The position numbers and the translations under genes are program-made. Of a stretch of 64,000 bases of DNA, positions 11,433-22,678 are shown in pieces (positions within the stretch are counted from its first letter, which is position 1; the number at the start of each line of letters is the position of its first letter). This DNA is from Cephalotus follicularis (lineage: Eukaryota; Streptophyta; Magnoliopsida; Oxalidales; Cephalotaceae). Below the pieces are notes generated by a model that did no database searches, was not told where the DNA came from, and saw only the letters and a list, made by a program, of their open reading frames with translations. The stretch is from assembly GCA_001972305.1 (NCBI GenBank), contig BDDD01005199.1, positions 33,492 through 97,491 of the forward strand, read 5' to 3'.

Positions 11433-12860
11433 ATGGAAGGCCGATGTGGAGGAACTACAAGAAGAGCTAAAGGTGCGCCCTCGACTAGACGCACCAAGGC
11501 TAATAGGGGTGTGGAAGAACCAGAGGAGGGTAATATGGCACCAAATACAGAATTTGTTGCACCTGCTAAAGAAGAGTCAAGGGATTTCTTAAGGGAGATG
11601 TATGCCACTATGGCTCAGATGAATGAACTGCTAACACGCCAAGTGGCTGCATCAGGTCAAGCCATAGTTGCTAGAACAGTTGGACGTGCAGAAGCAGCAG
11701 AGAGACCAGTTGATCATTCTGCACGTAGGGAGGATCCATTAATCAGGTTTTTGTAGCTAAACCCTCCAGTTTTTACAGGGGATTCTGATGCTGTTGACTC
11801 TGAGAGATGGTTGATGCAAATAGAGAAAATCTTTGGTGTCATGGAGTGTTCAGACTCACAGAAGATTATGTTTGCTACTTATATGTTGTAGGGTGAGGCA
11901 AAGCATTGGTGGAGAATGATAGATTCTTCTTGGGAGGAATCAGGGATGGTGAGATCTTGGGATTTGTTTGTAACAGAGTTCGATGAGAAATACTTTCCGG
12001 AGGCCGAGGTTGACAGAAAGGAGGCCGAATTCCTTGGTCTAGTGCAAGGCAGTATGATTGTGGCCCAGTATGAGGCCAAGTTTATTGAATTGGCAAGGAT
12101 AGCTCCTCACATGGTTAACACAGAGCCAAGGAAGGCCAAGAATTTTCTTAGTGGGCTCAGACCAGATATCAGATAGAAGTTAGTATCGCTTCGGCTGAGA
12201 TATCTCTTTGAGTTGGCTAGCAGAGCCAGAGAGCTTGAGTCTGTATCTGAAGAACTGTGCAACTTGCGGATTCAAGCTGGTAGTAGCAGGCCTGCTCCCT
12301 CAGATTGGCAGTCAGGGAGAAGTTCTAGGAGAAGTAACAAGTCCCAGAAACCAAGGAACAGTAGCCCGAGTCAGGGTGGATCACCTTAGAGTATCGGCAG
12401 TCAACCCAATTTTTTAGGGTAGGGAGGGCATTTATAAGGTTTGCAGCAGAGACGTAGAGGGCAGGTCTCACAACAGAGAGAGCAAAGGAGGACATCTTCA
12501 TAGGGAGGTCGCTCTAGACTTTCCAGTGGTGCTAGTCAGGCTCTTTTTAGTCCATGCATGCAATACCAACGCACTAATCATACATCTGATGATTGTTAGT
12601 GGCAGGCCGGCAAGTGCATGGGTTGTGAAGCTTCGGACCACATAGCTAGAGATTGTCCTCATGACAGGTTTGGTTTAGGGAATCAACAGGGACAAAGTAT
12701 GGGTTGATCTCAGGGAGGCTCTCAACAGAACCAGGGTATCAGTTATCAATAGGGTCGTGGTCTTGGACAACAGTATTAGGGTCGTCCTAGTACTAGTGTA
12801 CCTTCTACGGTGAGGGAAGATCATGGTAAACAGCCTATGGGATCGATACCTACAGTGTAG
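11433..12860 (+). pseudogene. G2-A gypsy gag with zinc knuckles, stop-riddled
   Basis: The reading frame starts MEGRCGGTTRRAKG and continues in one frame into protease and RT. The capsid-like retrotransposon gag domain is clear (GEAKHWWRMIDSSWEE; F.EKYFP; FLGLVQGSM.VAQYEAKFIELAR; KAKNFLSGLRPDIR, 11,900-12,175). Two zinc knuckles follow: CMQYQRTNHTSDDC, whose second Cys has become Tyr, and an intact CMGCEASDHIARDC near 12,620-12,660. Stops at 11,754, 11,889, 12,174, about 12,387 and beyond are nearly all TAG where a Gln codon CAG is expected. Gag would have packaged element RNA; this copy cannot produce it intact. Confidence 0.88.
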
Positions 12861-12875
12861 GGCAGGGTATATGCC

Positions 12876-13816
12876 ATGGAAGAGAGAGCTGCAGCGGGTT
12901 CCGCTTCAGTTATAGGAGGTACTATTTGTATCTCTCAGCATATGGTATGGATTCTTATAGATCTAGGTTCTTCTCACTCATACATTGCATCGCATTTCAT
13001 ATGTTATGTGGGTGTGGAACCCGAGCCTTTACCTTTTGCGATGGAAATTAGCACCCCAGTAGGAAAGCCTGTGTATTCCAAATGGGTGTGTAGGTCGTGT
13101 TCTATAGAGATCGCTGGCCTTGTCTTGTTAGCGGATCTTATAGTATCGCCGATTGATGAGTTATATGTGATTCTAAGGATGGATTGGTTAGTAGCACACT
13201 ATGCTCAAGAGGATTTTTATGGGAAGGTCTTGACCTTCAGCATGCCAGGGCAGTCTCAGTTCTAGTTTATTGGGACTTTATAGTACCAATCAATTCAGAT
13301 AATATCAGTTATTCATTCTGATAGGCTTATGAGACAAGGTTGCATTGGTTACCTGGCACATGTGATGGACGGTAGAAGATGAGTACCAAGATTGGAGGAT
13401 GTCCCGGTTGTTTATGAGTATCCGGATGTGTTCCCGGATGAGTTGACATCCTTACCTCCAGAAAGGGATACGGAGTTTGTGATTGATCTCATACCAGGAA
13501 CGACACCGATATCAAGGGCTCCTTATTGTATGGCACCCCCAGAGTTGAAAGAATTGAAATTGCAGTCGCAGGAATTGCTCGATAGAGGTTTTATCAGGCC
13601 TAGTGTTTCCCCTTGGGGAGCGCCTGTCTTATTTGTCAAGAAAAAGGATGGATCTTTATGGATGTGTATCAACTATCGACAGCTCAACATGGTTACTGTT
13701 AAGAATAAGTATCTATTGCCGCATATCGATGAATTGTTTAATCAGTTGAGAGGTTCTTCAATGTTTTCCAAGTCAGATTTGAGATCGGGATATCACCAGC
13801 TCAGGGTATGGATGTA
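12876..13816 (+). pseudogene. G2-A protease and N-terminal RT
   Basis: It continues in the gag frame. The protease region has LIDLGSSHSYIASHF, so the D-S/T-G active site reads D-L-G. Two stops separate it from the RT start ([14 protein letters not shown]). RT motifs [22 protein letters not shown] (usually MCIDYRQLN) and [11 protein letters not shown] are present, so the first catalytic Asp survives. At about 13,810 the sequence jumps to a region upstream of integrase: the YVDD part of RT and all RNase H are gone. The same junction is present in copy B (about 29,840), so the deletion predates the duplication. From about 12,130 to 13,813 I find no base difference from copy B. Confidence 0.87.
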
Positions 13817-15202
13817 AGCTTGCTTAGGGTTGCATTAGATGGTCAAGGAGGGTTGAAACCCGAGTTCTTGATTCATGGTGATGGATTGATCAGGTTTCAG
13901 GGAAGGGTTTGTGTTCCTAACAGTAAGGAACTGAAGGATGAGTTGTTGTCACAGGTTTATCGCTCCAGTTTCTCAGTACATCTAGGGAGTACCAAGATGT
14001 ACCTAGACTTGAAGCTCAGCTACTGGTGGAATGATATGAAGAGGGAGATAACAGAGTATGTTGCTTCCTGCTTGACATGTCAGCAAGTCAAGGAAGAACA
14101 CCAGAAGCCAGCTAGATTGCTTCAGCCATTGCCAGTAGCACAACGGAAATGGGAACATATCACGATGGATTTTGTGACAGGGTTACCAAGGACGAGAACT
14201 AACCATGATGCCATATGGGTCATCGTTGATCGCTTTACGAAATATGCACATTTTCTAGCAATCAAGATGACTTATTCTCTTGAACGGTTGGCATCCTTGT
14301 ATGTTGGGGAGATTGTTAGGCTTCACGGAGTACCAGTTAGCATTGTTTTTGACAGGGACCCATGGTTTACCTCATGATTTTGGAGGAAATTACAGACAGC
14401 TTTTGGTACTCAGTTGAGTTTCAGCATGACCCTTTATCCCCAGACGGATGGTCAGTATGAGCGGACCGTCCAAACTCTTGATGACATGCTACGAGCATGT
14501 GTGATGGATTAGGGTGGCAGTTGGGACGAGCATTTACCGTTAGTGGAGTTCTCATACAATAATAGTTATCATGCTAGTATTGGAATGGCACCATTTGAGA
14601 CCTTTTATAGAAGAAAGTGTAGAACTCCCATATGATGGTTTGAGGTAGGTGAACAAAGTCTTTTAGGGCCAAAGCTTGTGCAAGAGACAACAGAAAGGGC
14701 TAAGGTTATAAGGGAAAGGCTTCTAACGGCTCAGAGTCAACAAAAGAGTTATGCAAATCATCGAATGTGAGACTTAGAGTTCTCAAAGGGAGACCATGTG
14801 CTACTTAAGGTTTCACCAACCAAAGGGATTATAAGGTTTGGCAAGAAAGGAAAGTTATCCCCTCAATATATAGGACCTTTTGAGATTCTTGAAAGGGTAG
14901 GTACAGTAGCCTACAGACTTTCCTTACCGCCCAATTTGTCAGATGTGCACAATGTTTTCAATGTATTGATGCTGAGGAAGTATCATCCAGATCTTTTGCA
15001 TGTACTATAGTTTGAGCCGTTGGATTTGAGGGCGGATATGAGCTTTGAGGAGATATAGGTTCTAATCATAGATAGCCGAGTCAAGCAATTAAGGAACAAG
15101 AGTATTGCATTGGTTAAAGTGTTATGATAATATCATGGGCTTGAGGAAGCGACATGGGAGCATGAGGATGATGTGAGAGTGTTATATCCTCACTTGTTTT
15201 GA
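13817..15202 (+). pseudogene. G2-A integrase and chromodomain remnant
   Basis: Integrase of a gypsy chromovirus in one frame with several stops. The HHCC zinc domain is near 13,960-14,090, but its first His is Tyr here (VYRSSFSVH; copy B has VHRSSFSVH). The DDE core residues are visible: ITMDFVTGLP, VFDRDPWFTS and PQTDGQYERT. A stop at 14,375 interrupts the core. The C-terminal GPF/Y region (YIGPFEILERVG, 14,868 on) and a chromodomain-like tail (VKQLRNKSIALVKVLW, ATWEHEDDVRVLYPHLF) end at 15,202. The chromodomain directs insertion into marked heterochromatin in this family, which agrees with the nested setting. Confidence 0.87.
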
Positions 15203-15228
15203 CCTTAAGGAATCTCGAGATGACATTT

Positions 15229-15245
15229 CTCCAAGGAGGGGAGGA
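15229..15245 (+). other. G2-A polypurine tract
   Basis: CCAAGGAGGGGAGGA precedes the 3' LTR start (GGTAAGCCCCGAG, where the expected TG has mutated). The copy B counterpart is at 31,260-31,276. Confidence 0.7.
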
Positions 15246-15651
15246 GGTAAGCCCCGAGTTTTGATGTATGGAATTTCATGTATTCATATATGGTATCGTA
15301 CCCTATGGAATTTATGGATGGTATGGATGGTATAATATACTATGGTATTTTCCATTTTATTGATGTTTATGGGTTATGGGGGTTCAATAGAACCTGGGGT
15401 GAGCTTTTGGGGTTTTCACCCAATGAAGCCTATATATAGGTGAGCTGACTCTTCTATTCTCATTCCATTTTTCTCATTCTATATTCTAGAGAGATAGTGA
15501 GAGAAGAAGTTAGAGAGATAGAGGTAAGAATCAAGCAAAAAAAGAACCATTGGATTCGCGAAAAAGTTTAGAGCTTAAAGGAAGGATCAGATCAAGGTTA
15601 CAACAGCAAATCCTTCTAGATCTGCAGCTCAACAGTTATTGAGGTAGGTTA
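15246..15651 (+). repeat. G2-A 3' LTR, first fragment
   Basis: It matches the first 400 bp of the G2 5' LTR, including the TATA box at 15,431. It ends ..GGTAGGTTA, where copia C2 begins. The target duplication GGTTA (15,647-15,651) recurs at 42,231-42,235, where this LTR resumes. Confidence 0.88.
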
Positions 15652-17948
15652 TGTTGGAAATGGTATAACATACCCGAAGCCGAATTCGGACCAAAGGGTG
15701 TTAGAATGTCAAACAAAATTTTTCTATTGAATATGTAGCAGAAGATAAAACATTTAACACCAACAAATAGGTCCAATTCACCAAGGCTGGTCACAAGAGT
15801 CACCACAACATAATCATAATTGAATTGGTATCACTCATGCATGCAAGAGTGATACACAACATGGCAACATGAGAGAGACAAGGAGTTCATACGTATGGTG
15901 ATGGCTCCTTCGTTCTATGCCACTACTAGCTTGAGAAGATTCCTTTGAAACTTTGAGTTCCTCCAAGTCACCAAGCTTCAAAAACGCCAGCAGCTACTAA
16001 CCTCAAAAACAGTCTCAGTAATGTTTCCTCTCTCTCACACAATGCTCACTAAGAGAAGATTGAGATTGACTAAGATTGTAAATAACAATACACCCTAGGT
16101 TTGCATCAAACTTGATGAACTAATCAGAGAAGGGATTTTGCAAAGAACTTGACGAGCCTGTTTTCGAAAACGTTCAAGTCCCTCACCAGCAAAAACACTA
16201 TCTATGTTTTATGCCAGCCCGTTTCTCTCTCTCTCTAGTCCACCAACAAAAACACTATCTGTGTTTTATGCCAGCCCATTTCTCTCTCTCTCTAGTCCCC
16301 CACTCAACCACATATATATCATGGCCCTTCCTCTAAGGAAAAACATGCCCATGATTCAAAAACGTGCTTTCCATCATACTCAGATAGGAGAAAACTGCTG
16401 GGAGTGAGAGAGAGAAATGTGCGCACATCTTGTGTCCGATTAGGGCACCCACATCGCGCAATAAGCGTCGAAACTTTCTTAAAAGCATTGACGCTTATGT
16501 AAGTGCTAAACTTCGACGCCTTTCTAAAAAGTATTGACGCTTAGATGAAGAATAAGCGTCGACGCTTAGAAGAAGAATAAGTGTCAACGCTTTTCTAAAA
16601 GGCGTCAACGCTTAGAAGGCTGGTCAAACTTTTTGAGTCCAACTCTCACTTAAATGAATCCTACCTATTTTAGTAATGTCACATATCCCTTCGAATATTG
16701 ATTAAATAAGATCAAACAAATGTGTAACCACAAATTGCAAGATCCGCCTAACCGATACTTGATATTATAATTTTCATCAAGGCTTAAATATGTCCAACAT
16801 ATTTATGAAGAAATCGTTATCGGGCAGAGACCCTATAAAATCTCAGTTAGAATCGGTGGTGTTCATAAATTACTGAAATTTCCCTAGGGTTCGGTTAAGC
16901 CATTCTAGATAGTCCCTTACCTATTTAAATGGTCCCGAAATAATGTTCAATATTATCCAAATGGAAAAATCAATCTAATTAATTTTCTCATAATTTATTA
17001 CACACCACCGTAACATGAGACTCTCTAAGCTGTCGGTTCGCGTGTACTATAATCCCTTGTCATACTTGGCCCTGATTGAGGTCTAAGGTAAGGATACGTG
17101 TCAACCTTAGGTAATACCTCAATGTCTATATTATCTGATCATCACTAGGACCTTGGTAGACTCTCTAGAAATCTACTTTCCAGTCCACCTCAACCTTGAC
17201 TAAGGATTTCATAAGTCCACAGTACAATCATACCATGATAGAGCCGATCACCTTCGCTCAGGTGTGACAATTCCTTATTGCGCACTCGCTTACATTCGTA
17301 TAGATTCAATCATACCCAAAGACCACCAGATTACCAGCCCTGCACAAGAACTAGGTAAGGTGGAGATCAAAGTATAACCGTCTCCATACAATATAGAGCA
17401 GCCGCTCAGGTCTAAGGATCAGACGAGTTCAAAAACTCGCTAAGTGACTAGCACTTATACACAACCGCAACAAGTAGGAGTCACTACTGACACAAGAATA
17501 GTGACTATCCAAATAGAGTCTCCTACACAGGTCCAGTTCAGTCTACACCCTCCCAACGCGCACCCCGTATTTTCCCTAGTATCCCAACACAAATGGTAGT
17601 GAGAGCATCCATCATCCAATTCCAAAAGCAGGCAACATACGCGCAAGTCTATCCGGTTCACTAATGCCCACAAAGTGAACCTATGACTTGGAACTATTCG
17701 ACATAAGGAATAAGGTATCCAATTTCACTGCCTCTATGCTTGACATCCAACCTTATTTCAGGGCATCACAAGTGTAAGTAGGGAAATATTAACCTACTTC
17801 AATTATGTGATAAAACACAAGTGATATTGCCATAAATGATATAAACAAAGTAGCACGTGCCATTTATCAGGAATAAGATTGTTTATATACATGGATAGAT
17901 TTATAACTAAAGCCCATCCAATGGCTTGTCGGGTCACCCTATCTAACA
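15652..17948 (-). repeat. C2-A copia LTR (left, 3' LTR of minus-strand element)
   Basis: The LTR reads TGTTGGAAATGG at the left and ..CCCTATCTAACA at the right on the plus strand. On the coding (minus) strand it starts TGTTAGATAGGG and is 2,297 bp long, large for a copia element. It matches 39,967-42,230 along its length. A duplicated CTCTCTCTCTAGTCC/AAAACACTATCTGTGTTTT block lies at 16,190-16,300 and a palindrome array at 16,460-16,620. The copy B counterpart lacks 879 bp including that array. Confidence 0.88.
16460..16620 (-). repeat. GTCGAC palindrome array, C2-A LTR
   Basis: Seven or eight AAGCGTCGACGCTT-type sites and decayed forms alternate with TTTCTAAAAG spacers. It is homologous to arrays at 40,723, 45,242 and (inverted) 56,985. 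Confidence 0.82.
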
Positions 17949-20900
17949 ATCTCCCATCAAGCCATGAGCTCCTATAGCCTAGACCCATCGTCCCACGATG
18001 ATGCTCCAAAGCCTTGGGGCACATTGCCATGGTCAGTGGATCTGCTGTGTTCTCCTTTGAGGAGACCCTCTCAAGCTGAATATCTCCCCTACCAATAACC
18101 TCTCGGATCAAATGATAGCGACGCTCGATGTGTTTGTATTGCTGGTGAGACCGTGGTTCCTTGGCTCATGCTATAACCACATTACTGTCACAATATACTA
18201 CAACCGGTCTACTAATGGAAGGAACAACTTCGAGTTCAGTAATGAACTTGCGTATCCATACACCCTCCTTGGCAGCATTTGAGTCTGCTATGTACTCGGA
18301 TTCTGTAGTAGAATATGTTATAGTCCGTTGCTTTGAACTGCGCTAGCTCACAGCTCCTCCATTAAGTACAAAAACATATCCGGAGACAGATTTGTGATCA
18401 TCAGGATCACTATCAAAACTGAAGTCTGTGTAGCCCTCCAATTTTAATTCACTATCCTTTCCATAGATCAAGAAGATATCCTGAGTCCTTCTAAGGTACT
18501 TTAGAATCCCCTTGACCACTTTTCAGTGCTTCTCACTGGGATCAGATTGAAATCGGCTTGCCATTTACAAGGCATGCGCGACATCAGGCCTAGTACATAA
18601 CATGGCATACATATTCGACTCATGCGTGCTCTCTCTTTAGATGTCCGAGGAGACATCTTTCAAGAAAGATGAATTCCTTGACCTATTGGCAATAGGCCTC
18701 TCTTGCAATTCTCCATGCTAAACCTTTTCAGTACCTTGCCGATGTACTGACTTTGGGAAAGCCCAAGCAACCTATTGGATATATCCATGAAGATCCTAAT
18801 ACCTAGTATATAGGTGGCTTCTCACAAATCTTTCATGAAAAATTTCTTAGTCAGCAATATCTTGGTAGACTGTAACATTCCTACATCATTCCCAATGAGT
18901 AGGATGTCATCTACATATAGCACTAAGAAGATGATACTAGGTCCCTCTTGCTTTCGATAAACACAAGGCTCATCTACATTTTTAATGAAGTCAAAAGCTT
19001 TGACTGCTTCATCAAAATGTAGATTCCAGTTACGTGATGCTTGCTTTAGTCCATAGATGGACCGTTCAAGCTTTCACACCATGTGCGGATGCTCGGTAGA
19101 TGTAAACCCCTCGGGTTGGGCCATATATATGTCCACGTCAAGACGCCCATTCAAAAATGTCGTCTTGATATCCATTTGCCATATCTCATAATCATAATGA
19201 CCGGCAATGGCAAGCAAAATCCGAATGGATTTGAGCATGGCGACAGGTGAGAATGTCTCTGTTTAATCGATACTATGTCGTTGTCTATACCCTTTCGCCA
19301 CTAATCGAGCTTTGTATGTCTCGATCTTTCCATCTGCATTCATCTTCTTCTTGAAGATCCATTTGCATCCAATAGGCACAATACCTTCAGGTACTTCAAC
19401 CAAATTCCAAACTTGGTTGGAGTACATGGAATACATTTCAGATTTCATGGCTCCTAGCCATGCATTGGATTCAGTGCCCTGCACTGCCTCCTGATAGCTG
19501 GTTGGCTTGTCGTCTTCAACGATGTTTACCTCATCAGTACCATCAATGAGAAAACTATACCTCTCATGTGCTAATGGGATCCAGCCTAATCTCCTCAAAT
19601 GAGCTTTACCTAACTGAGATCCATTCTCAACCTGAGATCCAATCTCAACTGTGTCTGTTGAAGGTCCAACCCCAACTCCTCCATTTTCTGTGTGGTTTCT
19701 ACCTGTGGTAAGTCCTTGAGTTCCACGGGACTCCCACTGTTTTCTTCAAGAAGGTATTCCTTCTCTAGGAACACAGCATTTCACGAAACAAATATCATTT
19801 GTTCGCTATGATGGTAGAAGAAGTATCATTTAGTTTCCTTTGGATACCCCACAAACCTGCACCGGTCTGACCGTGCATCCAGCTTATCTGCGTCAAGCCT
19901 CTTGACATAAGCTGGACAGCCCCAAAACTTTAAATGGTTCAGGATGGGCTTCCTCCCTGACCATACCTGGTATGGAGTGGAGGGTATAGATTTTGAAGGA
20001 ATCTGATTCAAGATGTAGACAGCTGTTTCTAGGGCATATCCCCAAAAATAGGTAGGAAGGTCAGTAAAAGACATCATAGATCGAACCTTGTCCAAAAGGG
20101 TCCGATTCCTCTTTTCGAACATACCATTATGCTGTGGTGTTCCAGGAGGTGTCCACTGAGATAGAATTCCGTTATCTTTAAGATAACCTAGGAATTCAGC
20201 TTACAGGTACTCGCCACCTCGGGACTTACCTGTCTACTTTTCTACTTCAAGTCTAAACTCCTTAAATTTCTCAAAGGATTCTGACTTGTGTCTCATCAGA
20301 TACACATAACCATACCTAGATAAATCATCAGTGAAGGTTATGAAGTAGATATAACCTCCTCGTGCACTAACCGACATAGGACCACATACGTCGGTATGGA
20401 CTAATCCCAGTAAGTCCATAGCCCTTTCTCTTTCACCATAGAAGGGGAATTTGGTCATCTTTCCCAATAAGCAGGATTCACATATTGGATAGGACTCCAA
20501 GTCCTGGATATCTAGAAGATCATCCTTAACCAATTGTGAAAGTCTAGCATCACTAAGATGATCAAGTCTACAATGCCAAGTATAGGTTTTATTTAGCTCA
20601 GTTTCTCGTGGTCTTTTCTTATTACTTTGCTATATGGATAGGACTTTAGATTGTTTAGTATTTAAGACAAATAATCCATTATCGAAAATGCCATTACCGA
20701 CACAAACATTGTCAAAAAATATAAAACATTGAATGTTTTGGAATTTAAGCTCTAAGCCCAAATTGCATAAGTATGAAACACTTATAATATTTCTTAAAAC
20801 GTTTGGAACATAATAACAAGGATTAAGTGTCAATACATAGCCATTACTTAAAGTAACATCACAAATCCCTACAACTTCAGCGGTGATCCTAGATCCATCC

Positions 20901-21086
20901 CCAAGCCGCAAGTCCAAGTCTCCAGCTCCAAGCTTTCTAACTTTTCTTAGTCCCTGCAATGAATTGCAAAGGTTAGTTCCACATCCGGTATCCATTACCC
21001 ATGAAGAACTACTATTCAAAGCTAGATTGAGTTCAATCATGAACAAACCTGATGTACTCGCACCACGCGAAGCATCAGTGGAGACT
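17949..21086 (-). pseudogene. C2-A copia pol (protease to RNase H), gag lost
   Basis: Minus-strand copia polyprotein, read right to left. Protease: SSSSWVMDTGCGTNLC near 20,980. Gag-pre-integrase: YPICESCLLGKMTKFPF near 20,480. Integrase: LVHTDVCGPM, FEKRNRTLLDKVRSMMSF and FWGYALETAVYILNQ (20,420-20,000). RT: NQVWNLVEVPEG, GCKWIFKKKMNADGK, MDIKTTFLNG (first catalytic Asp kept) and LYVDDILLIGN near 18,905. RNase H fragments with ADPLTMAM follow near 18,040. Stops and short shifts break it repeatedly, and about 21 bp are missing near 20,225 relative to copy B. The gag end is cut at 21,086 by a gypsy LTR. A Met between protease and RNase H would not restore a complete product, so it is inactive. 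Confidence 0.87.
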
Positions 21087-21767
21087 TGTAACACCCCGCG
21101 CCCACAGGGCAGACACGTGGCGTTACTCTCAATCCAATACACAAAATAGTGGTCGGGACTAGCAATATAAAAATGCGAAAAACTTAAAACTTTGCAATAC
21201 ATAACACTTGCGGAAGATACAATACAAATCCATCCAACAGTACAATGCAAAGCTTTTACAATACAGTCTTTTACAATACATCATTAATCCTTCAATACAG
21301 TGTTACAATGCAATACATAAAAAATCGATCCTTTTGCCACGATGTCTCTAGTTCTGCGATGCCCAAACGGTCATGCAATCGAATCGAGTCTTCAATCTTT
21401 CTGTCCACTGCTACCTGCTGCCCTACCTATGTCGCACACAAATGTACAACACAGCCCCACCCTGAAGGATGGGGTTAGCCACACTGACTGAGCAGAAACC
21501 CCATGCAGTAAATATGCATGTACAATGTGCAATATCGGTGACAATATATACAATATCAATGTGTAGTGTACAATATCAATGCATGACATGGCAAATGTAC
21601 ATGTACAATTGGCGATCATACTATCCGTATGACAGTGGCCCAAACAGAGCATACGGATAGGATCTATAACAATCAATCAATGGCAGACACTCAATGGTGG
21701 TGTATGAAACACCCAATCAATCAATCAATATCCTATAGAGCATGCGACCGAGTCAATACAATAACAT
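21087..21767 (-). repeat. Gypsy solo LTR, left fragment
   Basis: It starts TGTAACACCCCGCG and matches 57,295-57,950 (G3 LTR). It is inserted in copia C2 directly after AGACT (21,082-21,086). Its other end is found at 37,338, followed by ATACT and then the interrupted copia sequence, so the two pieces are halves of one insertion. The middle of the LTR (about 1 kb) is replaced by 21,768-36,643. Confidence 0.75.
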
Positions 21768-22678
21768 TTTCGAAAAGAAAAATTACATTTAAAAAATTAC
21801 AAGGAGAAATAACAAAGGTAAGGAAAAATAAATGGTGCACGCAGGCACCTTATTACAGACCTTTAAAGATAATAAATAAATAAAATCCATCCACACATAG
21901 AAAACAATAAACTAGGTCTATGTCCTTTTTCGGGCCATCCATTGTGCATAAGATCTATATTATATCCAATATAGTAAAACCACATATAGACAAATGCCAT
22001 AAATAATAACCAATTACTCAATTTAATTCAAGGATTGTTAATTGATCAAACTCCCACTAAATCAAGTAATGATTTTTAATTTTCCAAGTGCCAAAATGTA
22101 TAAAATCCAATTTTATTAAAAACAGTTTTTTTTTTATAAAAGACGTCGACGCTTATCAACAGCGTCGACGTGTTTTCTGGAAAAGCTTGAACAAGGCGTC
22201 GATGCATAACAGGAGCATCAATGCGCTACTCAAGAACAGTTGAAAAAGGTGTCGACGTCCAACAAGAACATCGACGCATTTCACAAAAGATGAACAAGAC
22301 ATCGACGTCTACCAAGAACGTCAACGTCTTTCCTGGGAATATGAACAAGACATCGACGTCTATCAAGAACGTCGACGTCTATAGCCCCCTGGGCAGTTTC
22401 TGCATTTCTAAAAATGCTGAAATCAATGGTTTAGAGTATGGTATACCATTCTGGCATTCCAAAATGCACTATGCATGTTCCAAACATAATTCTAAACACA
22501 TTAAAACAACATTCCCAGCACAAAAACACAATGAAATCCAATTTCATGCAATTTTCATTAAGGCACTTTGAAAATTTAGTTTGATCACAAAACACATCCA
22601 TTAATTAAACCATTAATCAGTACATCATCTTAGGCATACATATTCAATTAAGGATGATGTGGGACACTTTGATACCAC
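21768..22678 (-). repeat. Leader of a diverged C2-like copia element
   Basis: It aligns with the C2 leader at about 39,010-39,966 (shared CAAGGAGAAATTACA-like and AATGGTGCACGCA segments) but is clearly diverged. It ends at the right with GATACCAC, the complement of a TGGTATC primer site. It has no coding potential, and contains a palindrome array at 22,138-22,385. Confidence 0.7.
22138..22385 (-). repeat. GTCGAC palindrome array, diverged copia leader
   Basis: Eight to nine copies, mostly the GACRTCGACGTC flavour (AAGACATCGACGTCTA repeated). The homologous leader at 39,388-39,655 has the GCGTCGACGC/GTCGACAGTTT flavour instead. Confidence 0.8.

Noticed and set aside
11433..15202. Reassigned TAG codon or programmed readthrough in G2
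   Set aside because: TAGs occur at many positions where related copies have CAG, mixed with TGA and TAA, and alongside frameshifts and deletions. Decay by deamination explains them better.
16204..16407. Small ORF MFYASPFLSLSSPP repeated in two copies
   Set aside because: It comes from a CTCTCTCT tract duplicated within the copia LTR, and its repetition follows from the segmental duplication, not from coding constraint.
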